From Halomonas sp. (GTDB lineage: Bacteria > Pseudomonadota > Gammaproteobacteria > Pseudomonadales > Halomonadaceae), in NCBI RefSeq assembly GCF_017515565.1, contig NZ_JAFWFN010000025.1, forward strand, positions 1-64,000: a DNA stretch of 64,000 bases, in the 5' to 3' direction. The number at the start of each line of letters is the position of its first letter. The stretch's first letter is position 1. A program made the position numbers and the translations under genes. Below are positions 19,711 through 30,780 of this stretch, one piece after another. Below the pieces are notes generated by a model, which was not told the origin of the DNA, did not search any database, and saw only the letters and a list, made by a program, of their open reading frames with translations.

Positions 19711-20550
19711 ATGAAGGTCAATCAGCCTATGACAGATGTTCCCTTCATAGAAATTGAAGATTTGTACTTCTCTCGGGGAGATCTCGATATTTTCCGGGGG
19801 ATAAACATGACGATCCTGCGGGGGAAGGTAACGGCTATCATGGGGCCAAGCGGCACGGGTAAAACAACGCTGCTTAAGCTTATTGGCGGCCAGTTGACGC
19901 CAGACCAGGGTCGAATTTTGATCGATGGTCAGGATGTCCATCGTTTGTCACGCAAGGCCCTGTTTGCGCTGCGTAAGCGGATGGGCATGCTATTTCAAAG
20001 TGGTGCGCTTTTTTCTGACCTTGATGTGTTTGAAAACGTTGCGTTTCCGCTGCGGGTTCATACGGACTTACCTGATGCGATGATTCGCGATCTTGTGCTG
20101 CTCAAGCTTCAGGCCGTTGGGCTTCGCGGCGCCCGTCAGCTAACGCCGGCAGAGCTTTCGGGCGGTATGGCGCGGCGAGTGGCGCTGGCGCGGGCGGTTG
20201 CGCTAGACCCAGAGCTGATCCTCTATGATGAACCGTTTGTTGGACAAGACCCCATTTCCATGGGTGTTTTGGTGCAGCTAATCAAGCGGCTAAATCAGGC
20301 GTTAGCGCTTACGTCGGTGGTGGTTTCTCACGATATAAAAGAGACGCTGAGCATTGCCGATTACCTATACTTGATTGCCGATGGTCAGGTCGTTGCCCAT
20401 GGCACTCCTAAAACGTTGGATACTAACCAGGATCCGCGAGTTAGTCAGTTTATTCACGGCGAACCCGATGGGCCTGTGCCATTTCATTATCCCGCTGAGA
20501 GTTTCTATCGCGATATTCTTGGGCAAGCTTCGGTCACAAGGGCAGGATAA
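19711..20550 (+). CDS. mlaF: MlaF, ATPase of the Mla phospholipid ABC transporter
   Basis: Cytoplasmic ATPase of the MlaFEDB complex, which moves phospholipid between the inner membrane and periplasmic MlaC to keep outer-membrane lipid asymmetry. Walker A is GPSGTGKTT, the signature LSGGMARRVALARAV, and Walker B LILYDEPF. I chose the ATG at 19711 (279 residues), preceded by a GAGGCG site; the frame is open upstream to a GTG at 19669, and an ATG six codons downstream is also possible. The mlaE ATG follows directly after the stop. Confidence 0.95.
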   Translation: MKVNQPMTDVPFIEIEDLYFSRGDLDIFRGINMTILRGKVTAIMGPSGTGKTTLLKLIGGQLTPDQGRILIDGQDVHRLSRKALFALRKRMGMLFQSGALFSDLDVFENVAFPLRVHTDLPDAMIRDLVLLKLQAVGLRGARQLTPAELSGGMARRVALARAVALDPELILYDEPFVGQDPISMGVLVQLIKRLNQALALTSVVVSHDIKETLSIADYLYLIADGQVVAHGTPKTLDTNQDPRVSQFIHGEPDGPVPFHYPAESFYRDILGQASVTRAG

Positions 20551-21351
20551 ATGCAGTCAAAACTCAAGCAAGGCACCGCTCATATTGCCCGTTTAGGCCG
20601 TAAAGGGTGTGATGCTATGGAAGCGCTGGGCCGAGCGGGCGTTTTTCTAGCGCAGTCTGCTGTGGGCATCCCGTCCCGGGAGGGGTGGGGGCTATGGCTA
20701 AAGCAAGTGCATTTCGTCGGAGTGCTATCGCTTGCCATTGTACTGGTGTCGGGTCTGTTTATCGGTATGGTGCTGGCGCTACAGGGCTATACCATCCTGG
20801 TCGATTTTGGTGCTGAACAGGCGTTAGGGCAGATGGTGGCGCTTTCGCTATTACGTGAGTTAGCGCCTGTAGTCGCTGCATTGCTGTTTGCTGGGCGGGC
20901 TGGGTCTGCATTGACGGCTGAAATAGGGCTGATGAAAGCAACCGAGCAGTTGACCAGTATGGAAATGATCGGCGTCGACCCACTGCGCCGGGTTGTGGCG
21001 CCGCGGCTCTGGGCGGGTTTTGTAGCGCTGCCCATTCTCACCGTAGGGTTTAGCGTGGTGGGGATTTGGGGTGGCTATTTAGTAGGGGTTGAATGGCTGG
21101 GCGTCTTTGAAGGCTCATACTGGGGCAATATGCAGGCCAGCGTGTCATTTATAAATGACATTGGTAACGGCATGATCAAAAGTATGGTTTTTGCCGTGGT
21201 CGTGACCTGGATTGCGGTGTTCCAAGGTTATGATCTTATACCTACTTCTGAAGGTATTTCCCGTGCCACCACGCGCACCGTTGTATATTCATCGCTAGCC
21301 GTCTTGGGGCTTGATTTTGTACTAACCGCCGTCATGTTCGGCGGCCTTTAA
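20551..21351 (+). CDS. mlaE: MlaE, permease of the Mla phospholipid transporter
   Basis: Inner-membrane permease subunit. The 266 residues contain about five hydrophobic segments and the family-typical region [20 protein letters not shown] followed by [21 protein letters not shown]. It begins immediately after mlaF and ends 16 bases before mlaD, so the genes form one operon. Confidence 0.95.
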   Translation: MQSKLKQGTAHIARLGRKGCDAMEALGRAGVFLAQSAVGIPSREGWGLWLKQVHFVGVLSLAIVLVSGLFIGMVLALQGYTILVDFGAEQALGQMVALSLLRELAPVVAALLFAGRAGSALTAEIGLMKATEQLTSMEMIGVDPLRRVVAPRLWAGFVALPILTVGFSVVGIWGGYLVGVEWLGVFEGSYWGNMQASVSFINDIGNGMIKSMVFAVVVTWIAVFQGYDLIPTSEGISRATTRTVVYSSLAVLGLDFVLTAVMFGGL

Positions 21352-21367
21352 TGGGTGGAGCAGTTTC

Positions 21368-21832
21368 ATGAAGCGCACTAAAACCATGGAGTTGGGCGTT
21401 GGCCTCTTTATGCTGGCGGGTATTTTGGGGCTCGTGTTTCTGGGCTTGCGAGTCAGCGGGCTAACGCTTTCAGCTCCTTCCGAGACATTTCGGCTTGAGG
21501 CTAACTTTTCCAACATAGGTGGCTTGAGGCCGCGTGCCCGCGTCACCATGGCGGGTGTAACCGTTGGACGGGTTGAAGCTATTGAGCTGGATACTGAGTG
21601 GTATGACGCTCGCGTTGTGTTAAGCCTAAATAGCGATTTGGAAGGCCAGCTATCCCGGGATACTACGGCAGCCATACTGACCGCAGGCCTGTTAGGTGAG
21701 CAGTATATAGGGCTAAGTGTTGGGGGTGATCCTGATGTTTTGCAAGACGGTGACACTATCCGCGATACCCAGTCCGCATTGGTATTAGAAGAACTAATCC
21801 AGCAATTTATATCCAATATGGTTAGCAACTAA
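21368..21832 (+). CDS. mlaD: MlaD, MCE-domain subunit of the Mla transporter
   Basis: Inner-membrane-anchored MCE protein that forms the hexameric ring through which phospholipids pass between MlaE and MlaC. One membrane segment lies near residues 9-29, then the MCE domain (FSNIGGLRPRARVTMAGVTVG, about residues 45-67, and LTAGLLGEQYIGL near residue 105). The 154-residue length is normal for the short MlaD type. A 67-base gap separates it from mlaC. Confidence 0.94.
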   Translation: MKRTKTMELGVGLFMLAGILGLVFLGLRVSGLTLSAPSETFRLEANFSNIGGLRPRARVTMAGVTVGRVEAIELDTEWYDARVVLSLNSDLEGQLSRDTTAAILTAGLLGEQYIGLSVGGDPDVLQDGDTIRDTQSALVLEELIQQFISNMVSN

Positions 21833-21899
21833 CGGCTTAAGGCGACCCGTTAGACACAGCCTGGACATACGACACTTAGAATGACGAGGTGAAGAGATA

Positions 21900-22559
21900 A
21901 TGCAATATACCGACAAAGTAACTGCCCGCTGGCTGTTTGCCGTTGTAATGGCGGTGGTAATGTTGTTACCAATGAGTGTCCAGGCGCAGACCCAAACGCC
22001 TGAAGCGCTTGTTCGTGAAAATGTCAGCGCTTTCATGGCTGAGCTTGAAGGGAGAGAAGAGTACTTCGCGAATAATCTTGATGAGCTAAAGGCCTTAGTT
22101 AACGACAGCCTTGATGAAGTGGCAGACTTTCGCTATATCGGCGCCAGCGTAATGGGGAGCTATTTCCGCAACGCGACGCCAGAGCAGCGCAGCCGATTCG
22201 CTAACGTCTTTCGTCAAACGCTGATCGATACCTATACTCGTGGGTTAGTAACCTTTGATTATGATGAACTTCGTGTGCTGGATAATCAGCGTGGTCAGCG
22301 CCATGAAGATCAGGCCAGTGTCGATATGGAAGTTGTGGCTAATAACGGTCAGGTTTACCCGGTAAGCTACAGCCTGCGGCTTTCCGATAGTGAGTGGCGT
22401 GTGGTGAACGTGATCGTTAATGGTATTAATCTGGGTTTAACGTTCCGTAATCAGTTTGATCAAGCCATGCGCGAAAATAATCGCGACTACGATGCGGTTA
22501 TTCGTGGCTGGTCCCCTGAGATTGGGGTTGACGAGCTAGAGCAGGGGGGCGATGCGTGA
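21900..22559 (+). CDS. mlaC: MlaC periplasmic phospholipid-binding protein
   Basis: Soluble periplasmic carrier that shuttles phospholipid between the outer-membrane MlaA complex (not in this window) and MlaFEDB. An N-terminal signal peptide (hydrophobic LFAVVMAVVMLLPM, cleavage near VQAQ) is followed by a Tol-Tol-Ttg2 family domain with RYIGASVMGSYFRNATPEQRS. The 219-residue length is typical. Its stop overlaps the mlaB start by four bases (GTGA). Confidence 0.94.
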   Translation: MQYTDKVTARWLFAVVMAVVMLLPMSVQAQTQTPEALVRENVSAFMAELEGREEYFANNLDELKALVNDSLDEVADFRYIGASVMGSYFRNATPEQRSRFANVFRQTLIDTYTRGLVTFDYDELRVLDNQRGQRHEDQASVDMEVVANNGQVYPVSYSLRLSDSEWRVVNVIVNGINLGLTFRNQFDQAMRENNRDYDAVIRGWSPEIGVDELEQGGDA

Positions 22560-22894
22560 CGCTGCTACTGTCACAGCCCAGCGTTTCCCTTGAAGCCCAA
22601 GGGCGAACGCTTAAGGTAAGTGGAGATGTAGATGTAAGCGCAGCGGCCGAGTTGGCCGCTGCGGGCGTGAAATGGCTGAAATCCTGTGGCCTGAATGAAG
22701 CGGCCTTTGATTTTACAGCTGTTTCAACGGCCAGCAGTGTGGCGATCAGCGTTCTCTTTGAGTGGATGCGAACCTGTAGCAGTCAAAAAATTGTCATCGA
22801 ATCCATTGTTCTGTCGGCACCTCTGATGCGGCTCGCATCGCTAGCAGAGCTTGATGAGCTGATTGCACACCCAAGTGCTGCGCTAAGCGCATAG
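22556..22894 (+). CDS. mlaB: MlaB, STAS-domain regulator of the Mla transporter
   Basis: Cytoplasmic STAS-domain protein that binds MlaF and is needed for transporter assembly. It starts at a GTG overlapping the mlaC stop by four bases. The 112 residues show the STAS pattern: LKVSGDVDVSAAAEL near residue 19 and FDFTAVSTASSVAISVLFEWMR near the middle, with the conserved Ser-Ser before the helix. Sequence conservation is modest, so the call also relies on its position after mlaC. Confidence 0.9.
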   Translation: MTLLLSQPSVSLEAQGRTLKVSGDVDVSAAAELAAAGVKWLKSCGLNEAAFDFTAVSTASSVAISVLFEWMRTCSSQKIVIESIVLSAPLMRLASLAELDELIAHPSAALSA

Positions 22895-22980
22895 ACCAAC
22901 ATCGCCAAGCGTGCTGCTTTTCTTTATCATGTTTGCCTATTTCCAACTATCCAAATGGCCCCCAAGGAGTTTCCTGTCCT

Positions 22981-24506
<1,526 letters not shown>

Positions 24507-24534
24507 GCCATGCTACTAACCACTGGCCGACACA

Positions 24535-25188
24535 ATGAGCAAGCAACTAATTTTAGCCCTTTCAAAAGGGCGTATTCTGGACGAAACGCTGCCGCTTTTA
24601 GCGGATGCGGGCATTACACCCGCAGAAGATTTAAGTAAAAGTCGTAAGCTGTTGTTCGATACCAACCTGCCTGATGTGAAGCTAGTGGTTATTCGCGCAA
24701 CGGATGTACCTACCTATGTTCAACTTGGTGCGGCCGATTTAGGGATTGCAGGTAAGGACGTGCTGTTAGAGCACGGCGCAGAAGGGCTTTATGAGCCTCT
24801 GGACCTCGAGATTGCGCGGTGCAAGTTGATGACCGCTGGCGTAACGGGTCAGCCTCCAGCCCATGCCCGCCGCCGAGTAGCCACCAAGTTTGTTAACGTG
24901 GCGCGCCGTTACTACGCGCAGCAGGGTATACAGGCAGAAGTCATCAAACTTTACGGCGCGATGGAATTAGCCCCGTTAATGAACCTGGCCGATGAAATCG
25001 TCGATATTGTCGATACGGGAAACACCCTGCGTGCTAATGGTATGGAGCCCCGTGAACTGATTGCCCATATCAGCACACGCCTGGTTGTTAATAAAGCGTC
25101 CATGACTATGAAGCATGACCGAATTAAGCCATTGCTGGCCCGTTTGGACAGTGCGGTTAAGCAGCGCCAGACGCAGTTGACTGAATGA
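24535..25188 (+). CDS. hisG: ATP phosphoribosyltransferase, short form (HisG-S)
   Basis: Catalyses the first step of histidine synthesis, joining ATP and PRPP. At 217 residues it is the short type that lacks the C-terminal ACT-like regulatory domain; this type needs the HisZ regulatory subunit, which is not encoded in the window. Conserved segments include [28 protein letters not shown], and the PRPP loop region [17 protein letters not shown]. It lies in the murA-hisG-hisD order common in pseudomonads. Confidence 0.95.
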   Translation: MSKQLILALSKGRILDETLPLLADAGITPAEDLSKSRKLLFDTNLPDVKLVVIRATDVPTYVQLGAADLGIAGKDVLLEHGAEGLYEPLDLEIARCKLMTAGVTGQPPAHARRRVATKFVNVARRYYAQQGIQAEVIKLYGAMELAPLMNLADEIVDIVDTGNTLRANGMEPRELIAHISTRLVVNKASMTMKHDRIKPLLARLDSAVKQRQTQLTE

Positions 25189-25201
25189 CGCGAGGTTCTC
25201 C

Positions 25202-26518
25202 ATGAGCGATAAGTCCATAGCCACAATAGCCCGCCTCTCAACGGCTGATACGGCGTTCCATCAACGCCTTGACGCCCTGTTGGACTGGGAGGGCGTGTCT
25301 GATAAAGCAGTGCAGGCGCGGGTTGAGGAGATATTGGCCGATGTTAAACAGCGCGGGGACGCGGCTGTTATTGAGGCAACGAACCGTTTTGATCGAATGG
25401 ATGTGCAGCATATCGATCAGCTCCGGCTTTCTGCTGAACAGCTAAAAGCAGCCTTTGATGGGCTACCAAATCATCAGCGCGACGCGCTAGCTGTTGCCGC
25501 TGAGCGAATCAAGCGCTATCACGAGCGTCAAAAGCCCAGCTCCTGGCAGTATGAAGAGGCCGATGGCACTGTACTGGGTCAAAAAGTAACGCCCCTTGAT
25601 CGTGCGGGTATTTATGTGCCTGGCGGTAAAGCGGCTTACCCTTCCTCGGTATTAATGAATGCTATTCCCGCTCATGTGGCGGGAGTACGTGAAATTGTTA
25701 TGGTAGTGCCAACCCCTGGCGGCGTGTTGAATAATCTGGTGTTGGCAGCTGCTCACCTAGCGGGTGTAGATTACGTTTTCACTATTGGTGGGGCTCAGGC
25801 GGTGGCTGCCCTCGCTTATGGTACTCAAAGTGTCCCGCGGGTTGATAAGATTGTTGGCCCTGGCAATATCTATGTTGCAACGGCCAAACGGGCAGTCTTT
25901 GGTCAAGTAGGCATTGATATGATTGCAGGGCCTTCGGAAATCATGGTGGTTTCTGATGGCAAGACCGATCCTGAGTGGCTGGCGATGGACCTTTTCTCCC
26001 AAGCGGAGCACGATGAAGATGCTCAGTCGATACTGGTGAGCTGGGATGCCGATCATCTCGATGCCGTAGAAGCCGCTATCGAACGCCTCCTGCCCACGCT
26101 TGAAAGAGAGGATATCGTACGGGCGTCGCTAAGCCGCCGCGGCGCGCTGGTTCTTTGCCAAGATCAAGCCGAAGCAGTGGAGATGATTAACCGTATCGCG
26201 CCGGAACACCTTGAGCTGTCAGTGGCATCGCCGGAAGCTTGGCTTGATGATATTCGTCATGCCGGGGCGATTTTCATGGGTCGCTATACCGCAGAAGCCT
26301 TGGGCGATTACTGTGCTGGCCCTAATCACGTGCTGCCTACTTCAGGCACCGCGCGTTTTTCATCGCCACTGGGTGTTTACGATTTCCAAAAGCGCTCTTC
26401 AATTATTCACTGTTCTGCCGAGGGAGCATCGGAGCTGGGTAAGGTGGCATCGGTGTTGGCAAGGGGTGAGTCACTGACCGCTCATGCGCGGTCAGCGGAG
26501 TATCGCATTCTGGAGTGA
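25202..26518 (+). CDS. hisD: Histidinol dehydrogenase
   Basis: Zinc enzyme that makes the last two NAD-dependent oxidations of histidinol to histidine. The 438-residue chain carries the family signature around [22 protein letters not shown] and zinc-ligand segments in [10 protein letters not shown] and near [18 protein letters not shown]. The start ATG has a GAGGTTCTCC-type site and lies 13 bases after hisG, so the two are co-transcribed. hisC does not follow here; the next gene is on the opposite strand. Confidence 0.96.
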   Translation: MSDKSIATIARLSTADTAFHQRLDALLDWEGVSDKAVQARVEEILADVKQRGDAAVIEATNRFDRMDVQHIDQLRLSAEQLKAAFDGLPNHQRDALAVAAERIKRYHERQKPSSWQYEEADGTVLGQKVTPLDRAGIYVPGGKAAYPSSVLMNAIPAHVAGVREIVMVVPTPGGVLNNLVLAAAHLAGVDYVFTIGGAQAVAALAYGTQSVPRVDKIVGPGNIYVATAKRAVFGQVGIDMIAGPSEIMVVSDGKTDPEWLAMDLFSQAEHDEDAQSILVSWDADHLDAVEAAIERLLPTLEREDIVRASLSRRGALVLCQDQAEAVEMINRIAPEHLELSVASPEAWLDDIRHAGAIFMGRYTAEALGDYCAGPNHVLPTSGTARFSSPLGVYDFQKRSSIIHCSAEGASELGKVASVLARGESLTAHARSAEYRILE

Positions 26519-26535
26519 TCGCTATAAATAGTAAT

Positions 26536-26564
26536 GCCAGAGCTGGCTTAAGAGCCGCTCTGGC
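26536..26564. terminator. Hairpin at the hisD / algW convergent end
   Basis: GCCAGAGC (26536-26543) pairs with GCTCTGGC (26557-26564), with a smaller inner GGCT/AGCC helix. It covers the stop codon of the minus-strand protease gene and follows the hisD stop by 17 bases. It lacks a strong T tract in either direction, so it may be only a weak or Rho-assisted terminator. Confidence 0.45.
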
Positions 26565-27792
26565 GCTCGCTTAGCGTTGCGTTATCAGGTACTGGGCGCT
26601 CGCCTACTTCCAGTGTCATTTCCATACGCTCACCGCTACGGACGATGGTCAGTGGTAACGAGGTTCCAGGCGGAATTGAGGCAATATCGCTCATAGTCGC
26701 GCGTGCATCGAGTATCGCCTGACCATCAATCGACAGCAGTACGTCCCCTGGCTGTAAACCCGCTTTTGCTGCAGGCCCCTCATTCACTACCCCTGCTACG
26801 ATTACCCCCTGAGGTGTTCGTAAGCCAAACGACGCCGCAAGCTCCCGTGATAGGGCTTGTGCTTCAATACCCAGCCAGCCGCGAATAACACGTCCTTGCG
26901 TTACTAGCTCATTGAGAATGCTGTGGGCTAGGTTGGCTGGGATGGCAAAGCCTATCCCTTGGGACCCCCCGGAACGTGAAAAGATGGCCGTATTAATGCC
27001 TACTAAAGCGCCGTCGGGGTTCACCAGGGCACCACCTGAATTTCCAGGGTTAATGGCTGCATCGGTTTGAATAAAATCTTCGTAGGCATTTAGCCCAAGA
27101 TGGCTTCGTCCAGTGGCACTAATAATGCCCATTGTGACGGTTTGGCCGACGCCAAAGGGGTTGCCGATGGCTAGCGCGACATCACCCACGGCGACATCTT
27201 CAGAGTTGGTCAGCTCAATAACAGGCAAGTTGTCGAGGTCAATACGCAGCACCGCCAGATCGCTCTCTGGATCGGTGCCGACGACTTCAGCTAGCGTTTC
27301 GCGGCCATCGCGTAGGGCAACTTGAATTTGGTCGGCACCACTAATGACGTGATGGTTTGTCAGCACATAGCCATCTTGGCTGACGATGACGCCAGAGCCA
27401 AGGCTCGACAGCATACGTTGGTGAGTCGTTGCGTCGTCTCCACTGAAAAACTGCTGAAAGAAGGGGTCCGACATTAGCGGGTGCTGATCGCGCTCTACTA
27501 TACGTGATGAATAGATATTAACGACCGCAGGGGCCGCTTGATTCACGGCGTTGGAGTAGCTGGCTGGCCCCTGGTTGCGAGTCAGTGGTTCGGCTTGGCG
27601 TATTTCTGGAGGTGGCCGATTTGCTGGTTGTTCGCTACTGGTGGAAACCAGCGAAGGCTGCGTCTCAACAGAAGCGGGCGGTGTCTGCTGAAAGGGGTTG
27701 GGCAGTCTTTCAGGAAAGGCAAACAGCAAAAGAGCAGCAAGTAGCAGCCCGGTTATAATTGGCCATAAATAGGGCAGCACAAAACGGTGCAT
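26548..27792 (-). CDS. algW: AlgW/DegS-type periplasmic serine protease
   Basis: Membrane-anchored HtrA-family protease that senses misfolded outer-membrane proteins through its PDZ domain and makes the first cut in the anti-sigma factor (RseA/MucA). One N-terminal membrane segment is near residues 5-26. The trypsin-like domain shows the histidine in VLTNHHVISGA, the aspartate in ESDLAVLRID, and the serine in AAINPGNSGGALV. A single PDZ domain with GWLGIEAQ and GPAAKAGLQPGDVLLSIDG ends the 414-residue chain. A GAGGAA site precedes the ATG. Its place beside hisD matches Pseudomonas algW. Confidence 0.92.
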   Translation of the reverse strand: MHRFVLPYLWPIITGLLLAALLLFAFPERLPNPFQQTPPASVETQPSLVSTSSEQPANRPPPEIRQAEPLTRNQGPASYSNAVNQAAPAVVNIYSSRIVERDQHPLMSDPFFQQFFSGDDATTHQRMLSSLGSGVIVSQDGYVLTNHHVISGADQIQVALRDGRETLAEVVGTDPESDLAVLRIDLDNLPVIELTNSEDVAVGDVALAIGNPFGVGQTVTMGIISATGRSHLGLNAYEDFIQTDAAINPGNSGGALVNPDGALVGINTAIFSRSGGSQGIGFAIPANLAHSILNELVTQGRVIRGWLGIEAQALSRELAASFGLRTPQGVIVAGVVNEGPAAKAGLQPGDVLLSIDGQAILDARATMSDIASIPPGTSLPLTIVRSGERMEMTLEVGERPVPDNATLSERQSGS

Positions 27793-27930
27793 GCGTAAAT
27801 TCCTCAGCGGGTGGCAGTCTTAACGGTCGCGAGGTTCGCGTAAGCGCGAAGCGAGTTTTACAATGCACGTATGGTAACACTTTATTGCTTAGTTCCTTAG
27901 GGTACCCAATAAATCAGTCAAGGAGTCAGC

Positions 27931-28692
27931 GTGATCCATCGCGACCAACTAGTAGCAGCGTGCGACCATCAGTTGCGGGCTTCACAATTTAAAGATTATA
28001 CCGTTAATGGTCTTCAGGTTCAGGGGCGGGCAACGATTAAACGCGTGATGTCGGGGGTTACTGCCTGCCAATCACTTTTGGATGAGGCGGTGGCTTGGCA
28101 AGCTGACTTGGTATTGGTGCACCATGGCTACTTTTGGAAGAATGAGCCAGTTGCTATTACAGGCATGAAGCAGAGGCGAATAAAAACGCTGTTAGAGAAT
28201 GAGATTAATTTATTAGCGTACCACCTGCCGCTTGATGCTCATGCGGAGCTTGGGAATAACGCAGAATTAGCCAGGCGTTTGGGTTGGAAAGTAGAGGGGT
28301 GCCTGGATGGTGAGCTAGGGGAGGGCTTGTTATGGTCGGGCCGGGTGGCTGAGCCTCAATCTCTCAGCGAGCTGGCGCAGCAGATAGCTGGCGTGCTTGG
28401 GCGTACCCCGTTAGTTATTGAAGCGCCGGAAGTGGGGGGTGTGGATAAGATCGCGTGGTGCACAGGTGGAGCGCAGGACATGATTTCCGCTGCCTGCGAA
28501 GCGGGTGCTCATGTATTTATTTCAGGGGAAATATCAGAGCGCACAACTCACCTAGCTCGGGAAATGGGTATTCACTACATTGCCGCGGGGCACCATGCTA
28601 CCGAGCGTTATGGAGTACAAGCGCTAGGCGAGTGGTTGGCAGCTGAGTATGGTGTGGAGCATCGCTTTGTGGATATTGATAACCCGGCATAG
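27931..28692 (+). CDS. Nif3-like dinuclear metal-centre protein (YbgI family)
   Basis: Member of the Nif3/YbgI family, a widely conserved toroidal protein with a dinuclear metal site; its biochemical role is not firmly known. Conserved segments include LVLVHHGYFWKNEP (metal-binding histidines), AYHLPLDAHAELGNN, and near the C-terminus AGHHATERYGVQALG. The GTG start has an AAGGAG site. The 253-residue length matches the family. It is divergent from algW across a gap of about 140 bases; this neighbour pair is also seen in Pseudomonas. Confidence 0.92.
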   Translation: MIHRDQLVAACDHQLRASQFKDYTVNGLQVQGRATIKRVMSGVTACQSLLDEAVAWQADLVLVHHGYFWKNEPVAITGMKQRRIKTLLENEINLLAYHLPLDAHAELGNNAELARRLGWKVEGCLDGELGEGLLWSGRVAEPQSLSELAQQIAGVLGRTPLVIEAPEVGGVDKIAWCTGGAQDMISAACEAGAHVFISGEISERTTHLAREMGIHYIAAGHHATERYGVQALGEWLAAEYGVEHRFVDIDNPA

Positions 28693-28736
28693 CAAGTTGT
28701 TTTGGGACGTTTAGTTTTTTGAGGGCTGAGCATGAA

Positions 28737-28768
28737 AGCGGCGGTATCAGTAAGCTGATACCGCCGCT
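28737..28768. terminator. Long perfect hairpin between nif3-like gene and zapG
   Basis: A 14-base perfect stem, AGCGGCGGTATCAG (28737-28750) with CTGATACCGCCGCT (28755-28768) around a TAAG loop. It lies between two convergent genes and probably ends transcription from both sides, although neither side has a long T run. Confidence 0.55.
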
Positions 28769-28807
28769 GATTAGTTTAAATATATTTCGTAAATAATGCT
28801 TAAGTGA

Positions 28808-29263
28808 CTAGTAGCGAGGCGGCTGTGGCGGTGTAAGGTCTTGTTCATTAGTACTCTCTTTTAGGCCAAAGTCTTCAGACAGGGTGCCACTTTTACCATC
28901 CGCGTAGTCTCTAGGCATGTCGAGCGTTTCATCCATGCCTGAGAGGCTCTGAATTGGCGTACCTGTTGCCAATGTTTTGGCGGCTGCTTTGTCTAGCTTC
29001 CATTGAGTGGCCTCGTTTTCAAGCTGCTGTTCTAGCAGGTCGGCTTCGGCGCGAATGTTTTCAAGACGCTGGCGAACGTCCAGGCTTAGTCCGCCCATGG
29101 CTTTTTTAAGTTCGGCTATGTGGTGTTCACGTTCTAGTAGCGTTTGCTGAAGCATTGAGGTTTGGCGTTGGCCTTTGCTAAACAGGCGATAGCACACCAT
29201 GCCGATAATAAAACCGATGATGATGCCAATGATCGCAAAGGTAAATGGCGAGCTTGCTTCCAC
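28808..29263 (-). CDS. zapG: ZapG (YhcB/DUF1043) envelope and division protein
   Basis: Inner-membrane protein with one N-terminal membrane helix (FAIIGIIIGFIIGMVCY, about residues 8-24) followed by a long charged coiled-coil-forming region and a Pro-rich tail (DLTPPQPPRY). E. coli YhcB/ZapG interacts with division and elongation proteins. I chose a GTG at 29263 with a GGGAGAA site (151 residues); the frame is open 22 codons upstream, but that part has no ribosome binding site or conservation. It is divergent from zapE. Confidence 0.88.
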   Translation of the reverse strand: MEASSPFTFAIIGIIIGFIIGMVCYRLFSKGQRQTSMLQQTLLEREHHIAELKKAMGGLSLDVRQRLENIRAEADLLEQQLENEATQWKLDKAAAKTLATGTPIQSLSGMDETLDMPRDYADGKSGTLSEDFGLKESTNEQDLTPPQPPRY

Positions 29264-29395
29264 GATGTTCTCCCTGAAAGTTGAGTTGCGCCACCAAAGG
29301 CGTGTGCCGGTGGTGCACCAACGAAACAAAGCCCATTATAGGCGTCTGCGTGGCGGTTAGGTCAATCTGCTCATGCGCTTAGCGATCGAGCAGCG

Positions 29396-29401
29396 TATAA
29401 T
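29396..29401 (+). promoter_or_regulatory. Candidate -10 box upstream of zapE
   Basis: A perfect TATAAT lies 80 bases before the zapE ATG. No good -35 hexamer is found 16-18 bases upstream, so activity is uncertain. Two imperfect direct repeats lie just downstream. Confidence 0.35.
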
Positions 29402-29423
29402 TAGCCTCTTTTCGTAGGGTAGG

Positions 29424-29460
29424 GCATGGGCTTCGCTAGAGGTGCATGGGCTACGCTAAG
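29424..29460. repeat. Tandem imperfect 17-bp direct repeats upstream of zapE
   Basis: GCATGGGCTTCGCTAGA (29424-29440) and GCATGGGCTACGCTAAG (29444-29460) match at 14 of 17 positions and are spaced exactly 20 bases apart, about two helical turns. They sit between a TATAAT and the zapE start and could bind a regulator. They may equally be a chance local duplication. Confidence 0.45.
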
Positions 29461-29480
29461 CGCTGAGGGAGGCAAATTAG

Positions 29481-30662
29481 ATGCCATCATCATCTGCACA
29501 GCAGGTATCGGGTCAGGCTCAGCGGCAAACGCCGATGGAACGTTATCGCGCTGATTTAGTGCGCGACGACTTCCAATACGATCCAGCACAAGAGGCCGCC
29601 GTTAAGCACCTGCAAAGGCTTTACGATGAGCTGGTAGCTGCACCCGCCGCCGCACCCAAGGCGATGGTGGCAAATAAAGGCTTTAAGGCCAAAATGGCTG
29701 GGTTGATGGGTAAGAAAAAATCACCTGGCGAGCCGCTATTGCCGGCAGTGCGGGGGATCTATTTTTGGGGGGGAGTGGGGCGTGGAAAAACCTATTTAGT
29801 CGATACGTTTTATGAAGCGCTGCCTTTTCCCGATAAAATGCGCACTCACTTTCACCGCTTTATGCAACGGGTGCACAACGAGCTCACTCATTATAAAGGT
29901 GAAAAAAATCCATTAACGCTAATAGCGGGTAAGTTTGCTACCGAGGCTCGGGTTATCTGTTTTGATGAGTTTTTCGTTAAAGATATTACCGATGCCATGA
30001 TTCTGGCCACGCTGCTTGAGGCGTTATTTGAGCGTGGCGTTGTGCTAGTTGCCACTTCCAACATTGTACCGGACGAGCTCTACAAAGATGGTTTGCAACG
30101 TGCGCGCTTCATACCTGCCATTGAGCTTGTGAACCGGCACTGTGATGTCGTCAATGTGGATTCGGGGGTGGATTATCGTTTGCGAGCACTTGAGCGCGCT
30201 GAAATTTTTCATGCGCCCCTTGACGCTGCGGCGGAGCAAGAGCTGGCGCGCAGTTTTCGTGAAATTTCAGGGCATGTTGGGGAAGAGGGCGCGCCATTAG
30301 AAGTAAATCACCGTGTTCTGAAAACGCGCCGACTGCATGATGATGTGGCATGGTTTGAATTTGCTGAGCTATGCGATGGCCCACGTAGTCAAAATGACTA
30401 TATTGAGTTGGCGCGTGAGTTTCATACGGTTTTAGTCTCCAACGTGATTCAGATGAATGCCAAAACTGATGATCAGGCGCGCCGCTTCATTAATATGGTT
30501 GATGAGTTTTACGACCGAGGCGTTAAGCTTTTAATGTCGGCGGAAGTGCCTGTGGAAATGCTATATACCGATGGCAAATTAACCTTTGAATTTCAGCGTA
30601 CGCTTTCACGCCTTCAAGAAATGCAGTCCCACGAATATCTTGCCTTGGCTCACAAGCCCTAG
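29481..30662 (+). CDS. zapE: ZapE, AFG1-like ATPase
   Basis: AAA-type ATPase of the AFG1/LACE1 family; in E. coli ZapE acts on the Z-ring under low oxygen or heat. Walker A is WGGVGRGKT near residue 95 and Walker B is VICFDEFFV near residue 155; the C-terminal LMSAEVPVEMLYTDG is family-typical. The 393 residues are slightly longer than E. coli ZapE (375), with a Ser/Gln-rich N-terminal extension. An ATG at codon 19 is an alternative start. Confidence 0.92.
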   Translation: MPSSSAQQVSGQAQRQTPMERYRADLVRDDFQYDPAQEAAVKHLQRLYDELVAAPAAAPKAMVANKGFKAKMAGLMGKKKSPGEPLLPAVRGIYFWGGVGRGKTYLVDTFYEALPFPDKMRTHFHRFMQRVHNELTHYKGEKNPLTLIAGKFATEARVICFDEFFVKDITDAMILATLLEALFERGVVLVATSNIVPDELYKDGLQRARFIPAIELVNRHCDVVNVDSGVDYRLRALERAEIFHAPLDAAAEQELARSFREISGHVGEEGAPLEVNHRVLKTRRLHDDVAWFEFAELCDGPRSQNDYIELAREFHTVLVSNVIQMNAKTDDQARRFINMVDEFYDRGVKLLMSAEVPVEMLYTDGKLTFEFQRTLSRLQEMQSHEYLALAHKP

Positions 30663-30745
30663 AAGGTCAGTGGTTTCAGGGGGTGTCGATGTTGGTTAAG
30701 CGCTGCTCAGTAGCGAGAAAAGTCCGATAAAAGTAGCGGTGGTAC

Positions 30746-30774
30746 TTAACTTGGTGGAAGCCATGTTGTAGAAT
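30746..30774 (+). promoter_or_regulatory. Promoter of rplM-rpsI
   Basis: TTAACT (30746-30751) and TAGAAT (30769-30774) are separated by exactly 17 bases, a good sigma-70 layout (four of six and five of six matches). Transcription would start near 30781 and leave a leader of about 105 bases before the rplM ATG. Confidence 0.55.
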
Positions 30775-30780
30775 GCCGCC

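Noticed and set aside
21322-21828. 168-codon open frame on the minus strand over mlaD
   Set aside because: MlaD is clear on the plus strand and the antisense product shows no family features.
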